The position numbers were made by a program, and so were the translations under genes. The notes beneath the pieces were generated by a model, which was not told where the DNA came from, made no database searches, and saw only the letters and a list, made by a program, of their open reading frames with translations. DNA of 64,000 bases, taken from contig VZTJ01000751.1 in the NCBI GenBank assembly GCA_013397795.1, forward strand, positions 372,257 to 436,256. The letters run 5' to 3'. This document shows positions 11,437 to 23,200 of this stretch, piece by piece (position 1 is the first letter of the stretch; the number at the start of each line of letters is the position of its first letter). Source of the stretch: Orthonyx spaldingii. Its lineage: Eukaryota; Chordata; Aves; Passeriformes; Orthonychidae.

Positions 11437-14161
11437 CAAGAAACTGTATTTTTACTGACTTCATTAAAGATTTAGGAGTATGCTGCAAGTTCATAAACCC
11501 ATACTGTTCAGCTTATACCAATTCACTGATGTGAGACTGGTCTTTCTTCCAGAATCATATTAAGCAACATAGCTAGCATCTTCCTGATATTATTCATTTC
11601 CCCATCTTCTGTCCCAGAAGGAAATTTTAGAACAAATATTATGTACATTATTCTGTGGGCTTATATATATTGAAGAAATATGCCTTAGACTTGGAATGAA
11701 AGTAAATTAGCTTTTGCCATGGGTCTTAATCTCTGTGGAATTTCATTCCATGATTTTGACTGGCCACTGAAAAATACTGGTTTTAGCGTACCCATGAACT
11801 TCGGGGGCTTGTCTGTGTGTAACTGTGTGAGTTGAAAGGTGAAGATCTGATACTTTAAAACAACTACCAACCTTATAAAAAATACCTAGAGACAGATAGA
11901 ATTTATCCAGAGATTTAACCAGGCCAAACCTGAGATGTCTTGGGGTTATCATGTACCTTCTCCCTTAGCAAACTCATGCATAACTTCACTGGACATGAAG
12001 AGATAACAGAGTCCTACCAATTATCTAAACTTCCTGGCTAGAGCAATTACGCTGATCTTTGCAATTACGGTATGTCACGTGTCTAATAAAAAATTAATCA
12101 AATGATACCCTAAAGAAAAATAATTAATGAAAAAATTCTTCTGCCCACTGACTCTCTGAGCAATGTTAGGTTGAATATTAACTATACAAGATGTTTACTT
12201 GTTATTTGCTGAGGACAACTGCTATGACTCCTATCCCTTAATGTGCTGTGAATGTCCATTAGATACAGACAGATGACAGTCTCCTGTTCGTGATCTTGTC
12301 ATCCAGTTGAAGGTGCTGCAGTTTCTGATGCACTGAAACCTCTTCTCCTGTTGCAAACACATTCTAGAAAAATTGCTTGAAAAGCCAATGGGCAACCAAA
12401 TCAGGGAAATAAAAAATCAGTACAAACTTTTTGATTTAACTGAACATTAAATCAGTCTGAGAGAGATGACTAGCAGTTTGGTCTTGAGCTAGGACAAGAA
12501 ACACAACTTTGCATGAAATTGCATATTCAGTTAATAACGTTTTGACTGATTTCTCTTTTATTTCCTATTTCAGGGAATGCTACTCTTACTGAAATACAAC
12601 ATCAGAGTAAACCATCTGAAACTAATATTGCAAATAGTCAAATGGCCAGATTCCCTCATCTTATCTGAACCTGACTTCAACCTAAAGCTGACATCTATGG
12701 GTTAGATCAGAGTCGCCCAAGTTATCTTTACACAAATTTAGTTACTTCTGTGTTGAAAAGTTTAAATTTAGCATATAAATAGTACTGAGCAATTCACTTT
12801 AGTTTCTGCATAATTTAAAGATGTATTATGTAGTTATTAGTAAGCAAGGGTAACTTGCCTTCCATATTTAAATGCATAGTAGTGTACACATAGACATATT
12901 TGTAGGTATTTTACCAGTATTTCATGAGAAAGGCATATCATATCAAATTACTTTGACATAAAATAACTGACTATACAAATAAGTATATTTCAAGAGAGAT
13001 ATTCCTAGCCTTGACTAAAGGTCTTTTAAGGATAATCTGAACTTCTTTTTATATCTTTTTCTGTCTGTGTTGTAATTTAAAGTACCTGACTTTATCTTGA
13101 TGCCCCTTGTAGAATGTTGGAAGATGCTAACTGTACTACCCTATGGTATGAACAGCATAAAAGAGAGAAGAACTTGAAATCAGATAAAATGGTGACACAG
13201 TACATGGCCTGTGTGAAATAAGAGCTGCCACTTGCTATTCCACACACTTGCTTTGAATGGACCTGGACAGAGAGCCAAAACACCATGGCTAAATCCATTT
13301 GCAAGTACTCATGTATTGGTTAGGTACTTGGTACTGGTTAGGACTACACCAGTCCCTTACAGGTCTCATTTAGTACTTAGCTTCTCATGCTGCAGATTAA
13401 CAGTTGTCTGCCTTGTGTCTTTAACAGGCAGCTTTTGGTCAGGTACCCCTGAATCCGTTTGATTCCTTTCCAACAACCCCATCAAACAGGAGTGAATTGT
13501 TTCCATTTGAAATATAGTCAACACCTTCAGTAAAATTTAAAAAAAGTTATATAAAAATTATAATGTGGTCTTACAAAATTCTGAATAATGTTCTTGAAGT
13601 TTCAGATCTCCACACATAGTCACAAATTAGTAGCTCAGAGACTAAAATACCCTTGTATTCTCTCTCCTCCCCCCTTCCCCTTGCTATCAAAGTTTTTGTT
13701 CTCTCAGCTGAATCAGTGTCAATTTTTCACATCTATATTAGAGATTATGCCAAAAATACACTGGAGGGTCTCAGACCACTTTAGACAGCTGTAATCCTAT
13801 ATTGACAATACTCATTAGGGAATATGATACATTTGCATCAGTGCAATAATGACTTTGCCCACTGGCAATCTCCCAGGACACTATTCCCTGACATATTTCC
13901 TGTAACAGTTACCTTTCGGCACTGTGTAAAAAGAAGCCCTCTTCCCATCCTAGCAACATCGTTTAGTATGAGACCTAATTGTACATGCCATGAGCTTTCC
14001 TCTGCTGAGATTGCTGTATATTCACACACGCACTCACCAAGGAGTAGTTATTTTTCTGATTTGTATTTGTGTCTCCAAAGAATCCTTTGATCTACGCATA
14101 TAACCTCCTCTTCACCCCTCCTCCTCCTCCTCCAACCTGTTTTCATTTATTAAAAAACACT

Positions 14162-14183
14162 GCTTCAGTTTTTTTACTGAAGC
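14162..14183. repeat. Small inverted repeat, 8-bp stem with T6 loop
   Basis: GCTTCAGT, six T, then ACTGAAGC, a perfect 8-bp inverted repeat. Too short to imply a non-coding RNA on its own. Confidence 0.75.
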
Positions 14184-16576
14184 TTGTCAAGGGACAAGAG
14201 ATATGAGGATCCTTATTATTCATGTCAGACAAATGTGTGATTCTCTCTCCTTCAGATATATTCCCTGCTTGATAATCTACGTATTGCTGCTCCTAAACTA
14301 AAGATTGGTTTTGAATTTGGCTTTCATTGTTTTAGCTTCCTCTTACAGCAATTTGTCAGCAAAGGTCTAGTGCAAAACGATTCCCAGAAAAGGAAGATGG
14401 TCTAGTCGATGTGATAGGAGGAAATCAGCAAGAACTCTAACACTTAGACCAGTCTCTTTTAGTTGTAACCAGCATATGTGACTTCTCAGCAGTATGTTCA
14501 ATCTGTCACATAAGAAGAGATGAAGGTACCATGGAAAAAATATTGGCAAGAATTAGCAATACCCCACACCATTTACCTCACTTAGAATTATTGGTAATAT
14601 TCAGCATTCAGCTGAACACTTAATTCATCTCTAGACTGAATACACTCTCTTGAACTAAGTCATACACTAATGATCTCCACTCTGTTAATACAGTGTTCCA
14701 CATATGGAAGCAAATTAAATTAAAAAAAATCAGTGAAGCTAAAGAATTCAAACTGATGCAACACATTTTAGCTTACTTTCTGTGAACAACTTCCCACCAC
14801 ACAGTAATGCCTCCACTTTGCATTGATGAGACTGTCTTTCAAAAAGGATCCATTGATACGAAATTCAGCAAATTATTTAGTTTTAGCTTCCCATTGAATT
14901 CAGCTTATGCATGAGTTGGAAGCTTAAATGTTTTCTTGGATGTGAGCTCAAAACAGTATCTCAAGACATTTCCCCAGTGAAAAATAATTTCCTTAACAGG
15001 GTAGTGGTGACTCATCTGGTCTTTGTGTCTTAGGGTTCTGCAAGTGAGGTGAGTAGATATTGCTACAGCACTCAATCATATGAAACCACAGCTGCCTCAT
15101 CTGTAAACACATGGGGACAAATCAATACCATTAGCTTCAGTGAAGTTATCCTGTTGACATATTTGACTCTAAATCCTTACATAGAACACACAAGCGTGAG
15201 GACTTGTGGACAAAGAATAACAAAACATCAGAAGACTGAAAGTAAATTTTTCTTTAACATCCCCCTAGGAGTTGGCTAAATTGTAATTGGTATTGTACAA
15301 CTCACTGAGAGAAGTAAATATAGTCCTCTACTTCGTTTTGCTATAGGTGTACCACTGAGGCTTGGGCATGTAGAAACTGAAGCTGTAGGGGCACAAGTGG
15401 GGTGCACCATACAGGTAAGACATATTTCTTTCAGTTCTTTTAGCTTTCACTTCTACTAGTCAGGACTAACAGGTTTAAACTGGAACAGGATGTGCTGTAA
15501 TTTGTATATACCCACAGCAAATTATCATCACAGTAGAGGAAGCAGCAGAAATCTCACAGCTTAGCAGGGCATCTGAGGCACAATACTTACAAAAGATATG
15601 ACTGAAATGACAGGGCTAAAATGCCACTCCTTATTCAAAAATCCCCTTGATTATATTAATTCTCCGTTTCCGGACGGAGTGCTGTCTTCCAACCCAAGCC
15701 TTTTTTCACTTATATCGCTGTCAAGCGAACGACCTGACTGCCTATACGTGTGTGAACAGCCGTGTGGGGGCTGGCAAAGGAAGCTCGTTTGCATATGTAC
15801 AGTCACACATGCAGTTGCATCTAGATATCAGGGCCTGCGCAGTCCTTCCCATCTCTTCTCTGCAAGAAGAAAATTTCTGCACAAAAGCTTATTTAAAGCC
15901 AGTTAGAAGCAAGCAAGCTCTGTTGATCTCCTTTGCTATTTTTTACTTAGGACACACCACTTCAGCTGCAGACCTGACCATGCACATACACTGCTTGCCA
16001 TACCCAGCAATAGGCTCCTGTAGATGGATCACTTGCTGGGTGGCACATCTGCCACTGGCTCTCGTGGTTACCCTCCAGCAAATCTTTTGACCAATTGGAC
16101 TCAACTTTAGAAAATTACCTTATTACATACAGGGCTGCTTTACGTTTGGCCTCTTTGCATTGGTCTCTGATACCCATGTAATCAAATGCCCTAAGTGTCT
16201 CCTGAGTAGGTGTTGCATCAGCCTGGAGTTCAGTGGTTATTTCTTTATTTCTATATCAGCCATGATATTCATCACACAGTTGTTGCAAACTGCTTATTTT
16301 ACAACATGCGTTTCACAACACACTGAAGAGAAGGATTGCCTGAACCTCAAGCATAAACCCACACATCGTCGAAGTTCTCCCAGACATGTCCAGACTCCTG
16401 AGGTCGCCTCATCGGCGCTGCAAGATGGGGAAGATGCAATCTCCACTGGTCGGCTGCAGCAGGAGCCCCGGCTGCTGCTTCAGCTGGGAGCTGAGGGGGA
16501 AATCACCCCCCACGACCCATTCTCGCCTCCTCCCCGAACATGCCGCTGGAACTGGAGAGCTCCCTTTTCGCCTCTC

Positions 16577-16583
16577 CTATTGG
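16577..16583 (-). promoter_or_regulatory. Inverted CCAAT box
   Basis: CTATTGG on the + strand is CCAATAG on the - strand, an NF-Y-type motif. It lies about 320 bases upstream of the PTPRR start codon, at the left edge of the CpG-rich promoter region. Motif match only. Confidence 0.45.
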
Positions 16584-16748
16584 ACCTTGCAGCTCCCCGT
16601 GGCTATTGCACGACCCCATATCTCGATGTCAGACGCCCCCATACGCCGATATCAGACACCGCTCCATCCCGCCGCCCGGGCTGGCCGCTCGCCTCGCCCC
16701 GCCACAGGAGGAGAGGCAGGTGAAGGCGGCCGCCCGCTCGCGCGGCGT

Positions 16749-16760
16749 TGCGCATGCGCA
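16749..16760. promoter_or_regulatory. Perfect palindromic NRF1 motif
   Basis: TGCGCATGCGCA is a perfect 12-bp palindrome and an exact match to the NRF1 consensus (YGCGCAYGCGCR). It lies 144 bases upstream of the start codon. NRF1 sites of this kind are typical of CpG-island core promoters. Occupancy is not shown by sequence. Confidence 0.7.
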
Positions 16761-16784
16761 GCGCGCTCCCAGGCATGCTCACTG

Positions 16785-16800
16785 CCGGGGGCGGGGGGAG
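16785..16800 (+). promoter_or_regulatory. GC box (Sp/KLF-type)
   Basis: A GGGGGCGGGG core between the NRF1 motif and the 10-bp repeats, about 105-120 bases upstream of the start codon. It matches the Sp1 GC-box consensus. Confidence 0.6.
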
Positions 16801-16821
16801 TGGGACGCGGTGTGGCGGCGC

Positions 16822-16882
16822 TGCCCGGCTGCCCTCGGCTCCCCTCGGTTCCCCTCGGCTGCCCGCGGCTCCCCGCAGCTCC
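16822..16882. repeat. 10-bp tandem repeat just upstream of the PTPRR start codon
   Basis: About six tandem 10-base units based on CCCTCGGCTC with substitutions (forms include CCTCGGCT, CCTCGGTT, CCGCGGCT and CCGCAGCT). They end about 20 bases before the ATG at 16904. The position implies 5' UTR or core promoter. The GC-rich repetition probably contributed to the neighbouring sequencing gap. Confidence 0.8.
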
Positions 16883-16903
16883 CCGGCCGCCTCGGCTCGC
16901 ACC

Positions 16904-16921
16904 ATGCGGCGGCGGGCGGCC
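16904..16921 (+). CDS. PTPRR: PTPRR coding exon 1, start codon and first six codons (runs into gap)
   Basis: ATG in good Kozak context (CACCATG, A at -3) inside the CpG island, followed by codons for M-R-R-R-A-A before the assembly gap. Mammalian PTPRR, as I recall it, also starts MRR and spends its first short coding exon on a signal peptide of about 20 residues. Exon 2 here begins with the last two bases of a split codon, so exon 1 must end one base into a codon. An exon of similar length to the mammalian one would end near 16961, inside the gap. No GT donor occurs between the gap's end and about 17271, which also puts the donor in the gap. The assignment is an inference from position, first residues and phase. 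It could fail if another ATG in the gap is used. Confidence 0.7.
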
Positions 16922-17111
16922 NNNNNNNNNNNNNNNNNNNNNNNNNNNNNNNNNNNNNNNNNNNNNNNNNNNNNNNNNNNNNNNNNNNNNNNNNNNNNNN
17001 NNNNNNNNNNNNNNNNNNNNNNNNNNNNNNNNNNNNNNNNNNNNNNNNNNNNNNNNNNNNNNNNNNNNNNNNNNNNNNNNNNNNNNNNNNNNNNNNNNNN
17101 NNNNNNNNNNN
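16922..17111. other. Assembly gap (190 N)
   Basis: A run of 190 undetermined bases inside the CpG island. It almost certainly holds the rest of PTPRR exon 1 (hydrophobic core and cleavage region of the signal peptide) and its splice donor. The true length may differ from 190. Confidence 0.98.
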
Positions 17112-17240
17112 GCAGCCCCCAGCGGGCGAGCCTCGCGCTGCGCGCCCCGCGGAACGGCCGCGCTTCGGCCCCGGATCGCCAGGACCTGGCCGGGGGCTAC
17201 GACAGCGAGGGAAAATCAGGACTCTCTATATTCCTTCTCC

Positions 17241-17268
17241 TTATTTTATTTATTTATTTATTTTTACA
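17241..17268. repeat. (TTTA)n microsatellite
   Basis: Several tandem TTTA units, 130 bases after the gap, at the downstream border of the CpG island. Confidence 0.85.
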
Positions 17269-20200
17269 TACTGGTGGGGAGGCGTTGCTACTTATACCTG
17301 CTCGTGGCAGCAGTGTTTTTAGAACGGGAAATTTCAGCTGCGACAGCAGCAGGCATTTCGGCTGTTAGCGGTGCTAATAAATCCTCTCTCTGCTTTGCTG
17401 GCAAAACGTGTGCCTCATTCAGAAATGCAGTGAGGGATGAGTGCCTTAGTACCTACATGAAGTTCCACTGCCAGTTTCGTTCCAGTAGTCAGAGCTTATA
17501 TTTCTGGTATAAATCTCAGGCTTCCTTTAAGCCATGAGAAACTGCTCATCGTTCAGAGCTTCTATGTATCCTGTGCAGACTTCAGCATACATACTTTTAG
17601 GAAGGAAATAAAATCTGGGGTAACTATGTAATTGAATTAAGTTTTCATTTAGTAAAGTTGAAGAGTTTATTTTGTCATTTATGATAAACTTAGCCACTTC
17701 TAAAGTAGTAAACACCTGGTAAGTTCCATGAGGTTTAATTAGGAACAACACATGCACAGGTACTGATTCTTTTGATCCTGGGAATGTTGTTTTTAGGAGA
17801 GAATTTTAAGATGCAAAGAATTTGCATTGTCTTACTGCAGAATCATTAAAAGTAACAATTGAATTTCGTGTCTCATTATAGAAAAACTGTATGAACATTG
17901 CAAATAAGATCTATTATGAAAATAATTGCTTTTAAAATTTTTTTCTTTTTACAGTTGTCAGGAGAAATGGTTTGTCTCAGTTATTGGTATTTTATTTCGC
18001 TGTAATATTAGGCTACACTCCATAAAATTTATGGAACCTCTTTCCTATAAATCTATAGTTAGGATGCTCATGCTGTTATGCCTTATATTCATATGTGCAA
18101 GAGATTATTGACTGAAAGATAGGGAGCATTTCATGATCTGTTTTAATAAAAGCCTTAAGCTGCTTTTAAATTGTTCTTTTACAACATATATTAAATTGAC
18201 CATCTGTACAAAATTAGAGTACAGCCTCTATTTGACATAACATGCCTCCTAATCTCAGTATATCCTCTATTAACAGTGGAATTCGCATTAATTTTGTTGT
18301 GCTTCATTTTTCTATCCTGCTAATGGAAACTGGCTATATATTCTGCCAGTAAGCTGTTCACTTTCCTTACTAAGTTCTACTTTTTTCATTATGTTACTGG
18401 GAATGCTTGCAAAGAGATCTTGGTCTTCATTATGCAAATGTCTCTAATCGTAAGAAAAAGAGAGGAAAATAGATGTTTATATGGTGCTACTTTGTTGCCT
18501 GAATAATCCTGGGAAATAATTATTTCAGAGAAGATGAGGGAGAGGATGTACAGGAGCTGAATTCAACCATTGCGTGGTTGGGCACAGCTCCCACTGAACA
18601 CAAGAGCTGTGCTTCCTCTAAGGCAGGGCTGCATACAACTTGCTCTTGTTGGAAGTCATTGAAGATGTCACAACAATGAAATAACAAAGGAAGCTTAACA
18701 TGTGAAGATTTCTGTTTCGTGTGATGCAAGTAGAAAATTTGGTCTTACACAGGCTACCACTATGGACATCTTTTATGTATAGCCTAGACTTTTGAATTAT
18801 TGACAGTGATTTTGAAGTTCATGGTTCATGTGAAATCACAAAATGCTTTCTACTTGCTAGGTCACAAATTATATCCCAAATGTCAATTTTTGTGTAATGT
18901 GTTGGAAACTGCTTGGCTTTTTGTTCTGAGGCTGAATTTATATGAGGCATGTTTCTAGAGAATGCTGAAGACACTGTCAGTAGATATTAAAAAAATCTCC
19001 CTTGATATCAGTTGGTGGTAATAGATTTTAGAGAAAACGTAAGTCTACATTTACTTCAGCTAATGCTACAGCAAAAAGAGTTAATGTGTTTAAGCAGTGC
19101 TCTGTAGTGGAAATGCATGCCATATAGCAAATCTGGTTTCCTATGGAACTACAGTTCTACTACAGTTGTAGTAAAATTTTCTACAAAAATAGGAAACGTT
19201 CTTGTCAAAAATGTGATCAGGGATTTTCATGTGCTCAATAAGGTAGCATTTTACTTAGTTGACTTAGATACCAGTTCCAATATAGCATGACAGTCATGTT
19301 ATCAGAAAATTAAATATGATTGTGCTGTTAATATATGCATATACTGCTATCTATAATAAGACACTTGTGTGTGCATCTCTGAAAACAGAATTAGGCCCTT
19401 CTGCTGAGTGCAGCAGGTGAAGTAATCAACCTATATAGGGCTTGCAGTTGCAGGAAGACCTAAATTTGTAGCAAGTGATTACAGGTCAGCAAGAACCTTC
19501 AACTTACATTACGCATTGCATGAGAGAGTGCACGACAGCATAGGTTATACTCGCTTTTAGTATGTATGATCTAATACACATGTTCTTGCAATAAAAACCT
19601 AGTGTCTCCCAAGGTGACTAGGAAGCATTATCTCCTTGTAAAAGAATGGCAGGTGGTAGCAAAAACACGAAGTGATACATTAGACTAACTTGTAATTAAA
19701 AAGCCATTTGAGTCATGCACATTACTCAATTAATTACCTTTTGCCTCATTTTCTTTTTTAGCAAATTTTGTTAATAAAATTAAAATATATGATGAATTAA
19801 ATATCCAGATACTGGAAATTTGTGGGGAAAACCCATAAATTCTGTAAAATAGGCTAGGGAAAACCAATTAGACTAGAAAAAACTTACACAGTTAGCAATC
19901 ACTGTTTGCTTTTAGGATAAACAAATCCCGGTCCTGCAAAGGCAAAAAGTTGACTACTGAGTATTTGGTCAGGTCATCTAAGTCATGGTTTCTCAAGAAA
20001 GGCCTTACACTAGCTTGCTAAGAGCTTCTATTGCCTCATTTTATTATTATCTTCATCAGTGAAGAGATGCATTGCCAGCCTTAAGTGAACCAATACTTTC
20101 CCACTAGCATTTTCATAGAGGAAGTGTGTAGATCCTTGTCTTGACCTTGTGATGGATCAATTCTTCTAGCCCCTCATCGGAATCACATAAAATTCAGTGT

Positions 20201-23200
20201 AGGAAATAGTAGCATTTTATCTTTTTTGGGCAATGCTGTAATAACAGGATGTTTGCTTATATCAAACCTGAAGTTTCTTTGACCACAAACTAACACTCCT
20301 TTGGGTAGAATTCGCTAAGTAGAAATGTATGTTATAAATATGCTAGACTGGTTCTCACACAGCCCACAGGGTGTCCTTACTAAATTCTGCTGAGTTCAGC
20401 TTTCCTGGTCAAACACACACTGTGTGGTATTCTCATGGTTGGAAATTAATCGAGTGCACTGCAGCTTCTACTTAGATGTTGGGCAGGCCTATTTTCTATA
20501 AAATGCACGAGCTCTGTCACAAAAGTAAGACAATCTGAAGACTGTACTTTTAGGGTTGAGGTAAGATCTGCACAAAATGCATTTGCCATCAGATCCATTT
20601 CAGTTACCTCATACTAGTGAGTGAATAATTCTAGGTTCTAAATAAATTTAGAGTGAAAGTGAAGGAGCTATCGATTTAAAAAATGAATAAGGATTCTGCT
20701 TCATTACACTAACATAATCTAATTGAAGCTGGTTCTTATAATTGCCTTCTTTAAAAACACATTGCTGGCCATGAGTGGGTGTTTTTACTAGAAGAGACTT
20801 TTCTGCCTTTTATTAGTAGGACTCATGGATAATGTAAGGGTAGTCATCCATCTCTTCAAAGGTTCTGTTGGGGGAAAAATGGTTTTATAATTCAGTATCT
20901 GACTTCATATTTTTGAGGAAGTATTTAAGTTGGAAAAGAGACTCATCATATTTTTACATGTAGAAATTCTTGCTATTCATAATTTTAAAAGACATAATCT
21001 TTCATGAGAGATTTATGTTCAGTACATCCATTAGGAAATTATTGAGGTTTGTGGTCTTGGAATCTCTGACTAATTCCATTTGTTGTATTATAAGAAGACT
21101 GAAACATCTTAGATAGCCAAGGCTGGTTCCAGTTTCTCTGGAGAGCAAAGTAGGAGAGTTGCTAAAAGTCCATGAATTGGGCTCTTGGGGAACTATGTCT
21201 CTCTAGAAGGAGGCTAATGATGTAACTGTGTGGCTCTGTTTGGTGGTGGCCCCCCCTCCACCGGGATGTTATAAGGCTTACTGTGGGGAATTACATGGAA
21301 GGGTAGGACTCCTACTCCTTAAAGCACAGTCATTGTCCTGTAGGATTTTCAGCATGGCTTCAGAGTAAATACTTGGAGAAGTTAATAAGATCTGCTCAGA
21401 AATCCTCAGTGGGATTTGTTAGAGCAATATTACTACTATAAAAAAAGCCAAAACTATTAAGATTGGAGTTGACTTTCCTTCAAACCAGCTATAGATTTCT
21501 GTGGAGGTACAATATATTTCCTTGAGATACTATGTATTTACATTCATCTTATGCAGAGCAGAATTTATCCACAACCTTCATTGGAAAAATGGCAGTAATC
21601 ACAAAATTAGAAAATTGATGCATCAGTTTCTCACACCTTCTGGAAAAAAAATTCTGATGTAAGTCTATATGGCACATTAGTGCCAAGGCATAAATATGGC
21701 AGAATACTTAAGTGCCCTTGGGACCACTAGCTCATCTCTTAATTCACATGAGTAGACCTAGTGAAATCAATGATCTGTGGTTTCTAGTTTCAGTATTGAC
21801 ATATCAGGCAACAGGCCCATGAAATGAGATGCAAAGTGTCTTTTTGAAAATAATACCACTCAGATGCTTAATCCAGATTCACTGTAATTGTGGATATTTT
21901 TGGCCAGGGCATTTTTTTTTTTCCTACTGAAAAGAACAAATTTAGCAAAAATGAATTTGCAGTTGTTTCTATTTTCAGCAGATTGCTTATTAGAAAGGGA
22001 AAAAAATCCTTGCAATCATCGCTCTCCCTCCCTCTCTTGTGTGTACTCCCACCCTCCCTTGGTGGTGCTGTTCCACCCTCATCACACAAGCATGTGTGTG
22101 TGCACTTCCTTGCTCTCACAGATACAAACACACACATAAAAAAAGAATCATTTATATACCTGCACACATATATACAAACATTTTGTACTACTTGATTTTG
22201 TCTGAAATTTTTGGTCAAAAGTTCTGTATATTGTGTTTAGGGGCAAATCAAAATATTTTTCTGAATTTTTACAATTGTCCTATCCTGTTCTTGCTTAGCT
22301 GTGGTGTAGTTTATTTGCTCTGAATTTTGACATGTCATGGGCTCTGTTCCTCTGCTGGAAAACGCCTGGCCTTTGGTTACTGGACCTAGTAAGGAAAGAA
22401 CAGAACCCTTCCTACGAACGATGTGACTTTGTAGTCTTGTAATTGGGTGTTGCCATTGCTAGTAACAAAGACGTAAATTTTGACCTGATTTTGCAAGGCC
22501 TCATGGTTGGGATTTGACAGGCCTGCTCTGTCCAAACAGGTCCTTGACCTGCCTGTTTTACTTGGGTTAGCTCTGCAGTTTTTCTACTTAACCAAGCATG
22601 TATATCTGTTTTATTCTAGTTTGTCTTCATGTGGTACAGCTGTAGTCTACACAGGAGCAGTAACAAAGGCTTGGTAGAACAGCAGAGGCATGAAGAGTGG
22701 AGGCACAGGATGTTTCATTAGAGGAGTGCAGGTGTGGGATAAGAGGTAGGGCACAATCTTGGCACTGAAAACTCCATGCTATAAAAAGCTCAGTAAAAGG
22801 TAAAAATGCAGACCTGGCGCTTGAGAAAACTGGTTTTAGGTGTTACTGAAGAGAACAAAGAGATAGTATCTAGCACATATGTGGCACCATTTATAGTAAA
22901 TTCAAATGCAACCTGGAGCTGCAGACCAATTGAAGAAAGAGTAGGTATAAATGCATATTAGAAAACACAGATGTATATAACTTTCTAAGAGGAAGGAAGA
23001 AGAGGGGACGAAGAAGATTCCATCAGCATGAACACCATACCCTCCTGATGAAGGACTTCAGGTGCTGGCAACTCCTCAGAACAACATCCGTCACTAACAC
23101 CAGTGTGAAACAATTAACCTGAGGACCCAGAGAAACATGGAGTTTGAGTAACACCAGGGAAAGGGGTAGACAATTTTAATTGTACTATTCCTATAATTGT

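Larger units (their letters stand above)
8976..16380. other. Proximal 5' flank of PTPRR, no gene recognised
   Basis: AT-rich, unique-looking DNA. Open frames are all short and unrecognised. An A/C-rich low-complexity tract occurs at 11389-11436 and a CTC-rich tract near 14108-14133. A small 8-bp hairpin lies at 14162-14183. The segment 9840-10150 is rich in AT-core and ACAAT-type words and could be a non-coding regulatory element, but that is only an impression. Confidence 0.5.
16650..17215. promoter_or_regulatory. CpG island promoter of PTPRR
   Basis: Base composition shifts abruptly from AT-rich to strongly GC-rich and CpG-dense at about 16.65 kb and returns to AT-rich after about 17215. 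The 190-base assembly gap lies inside. No TATA box is apparent, as usual for CpG-island promoters. The island surrounds the inferred first coding exon of PTPRR, so it is best read as that gene's 5' promoter, the one for the long receptor-type isoform. The transcription start cannot be placed precisely. It is the only such island in 64 kb. Confidence 0.85.

Noticed and set aside
1..16380. Search for TSPAN8 exons, the expected upstream neighbour
   Set aside because: No tetraspanin-like exon or CCG-containing segment was seen; the neighbour probably lies beyond the left edge.
16603..16905. 100-codon open frame on the - strand in the CpG island
   Set aside because: It is made of Arg/Gly/Ala-rich repeats translated from the 10-bp tandem units; it is a compositional shadow.
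17112..17368. Open frame that continues out of the N gap in the CpG island, in frame with the 16904 ATG
   Set aside because: N runs are read through without stops, and GC-rich DNA is poor in stop codons. The known short first exon and exon 2 phase predict a donor inside the gap, and the post-gap translation does not resemble PTPRR.
21868..22218. Overlapping frames of 80-116 codons on both strands
   Set aside because: These are frames over low-complexity and CA/TG-rich sequence, open on both strands at once, with no recognisable motif.
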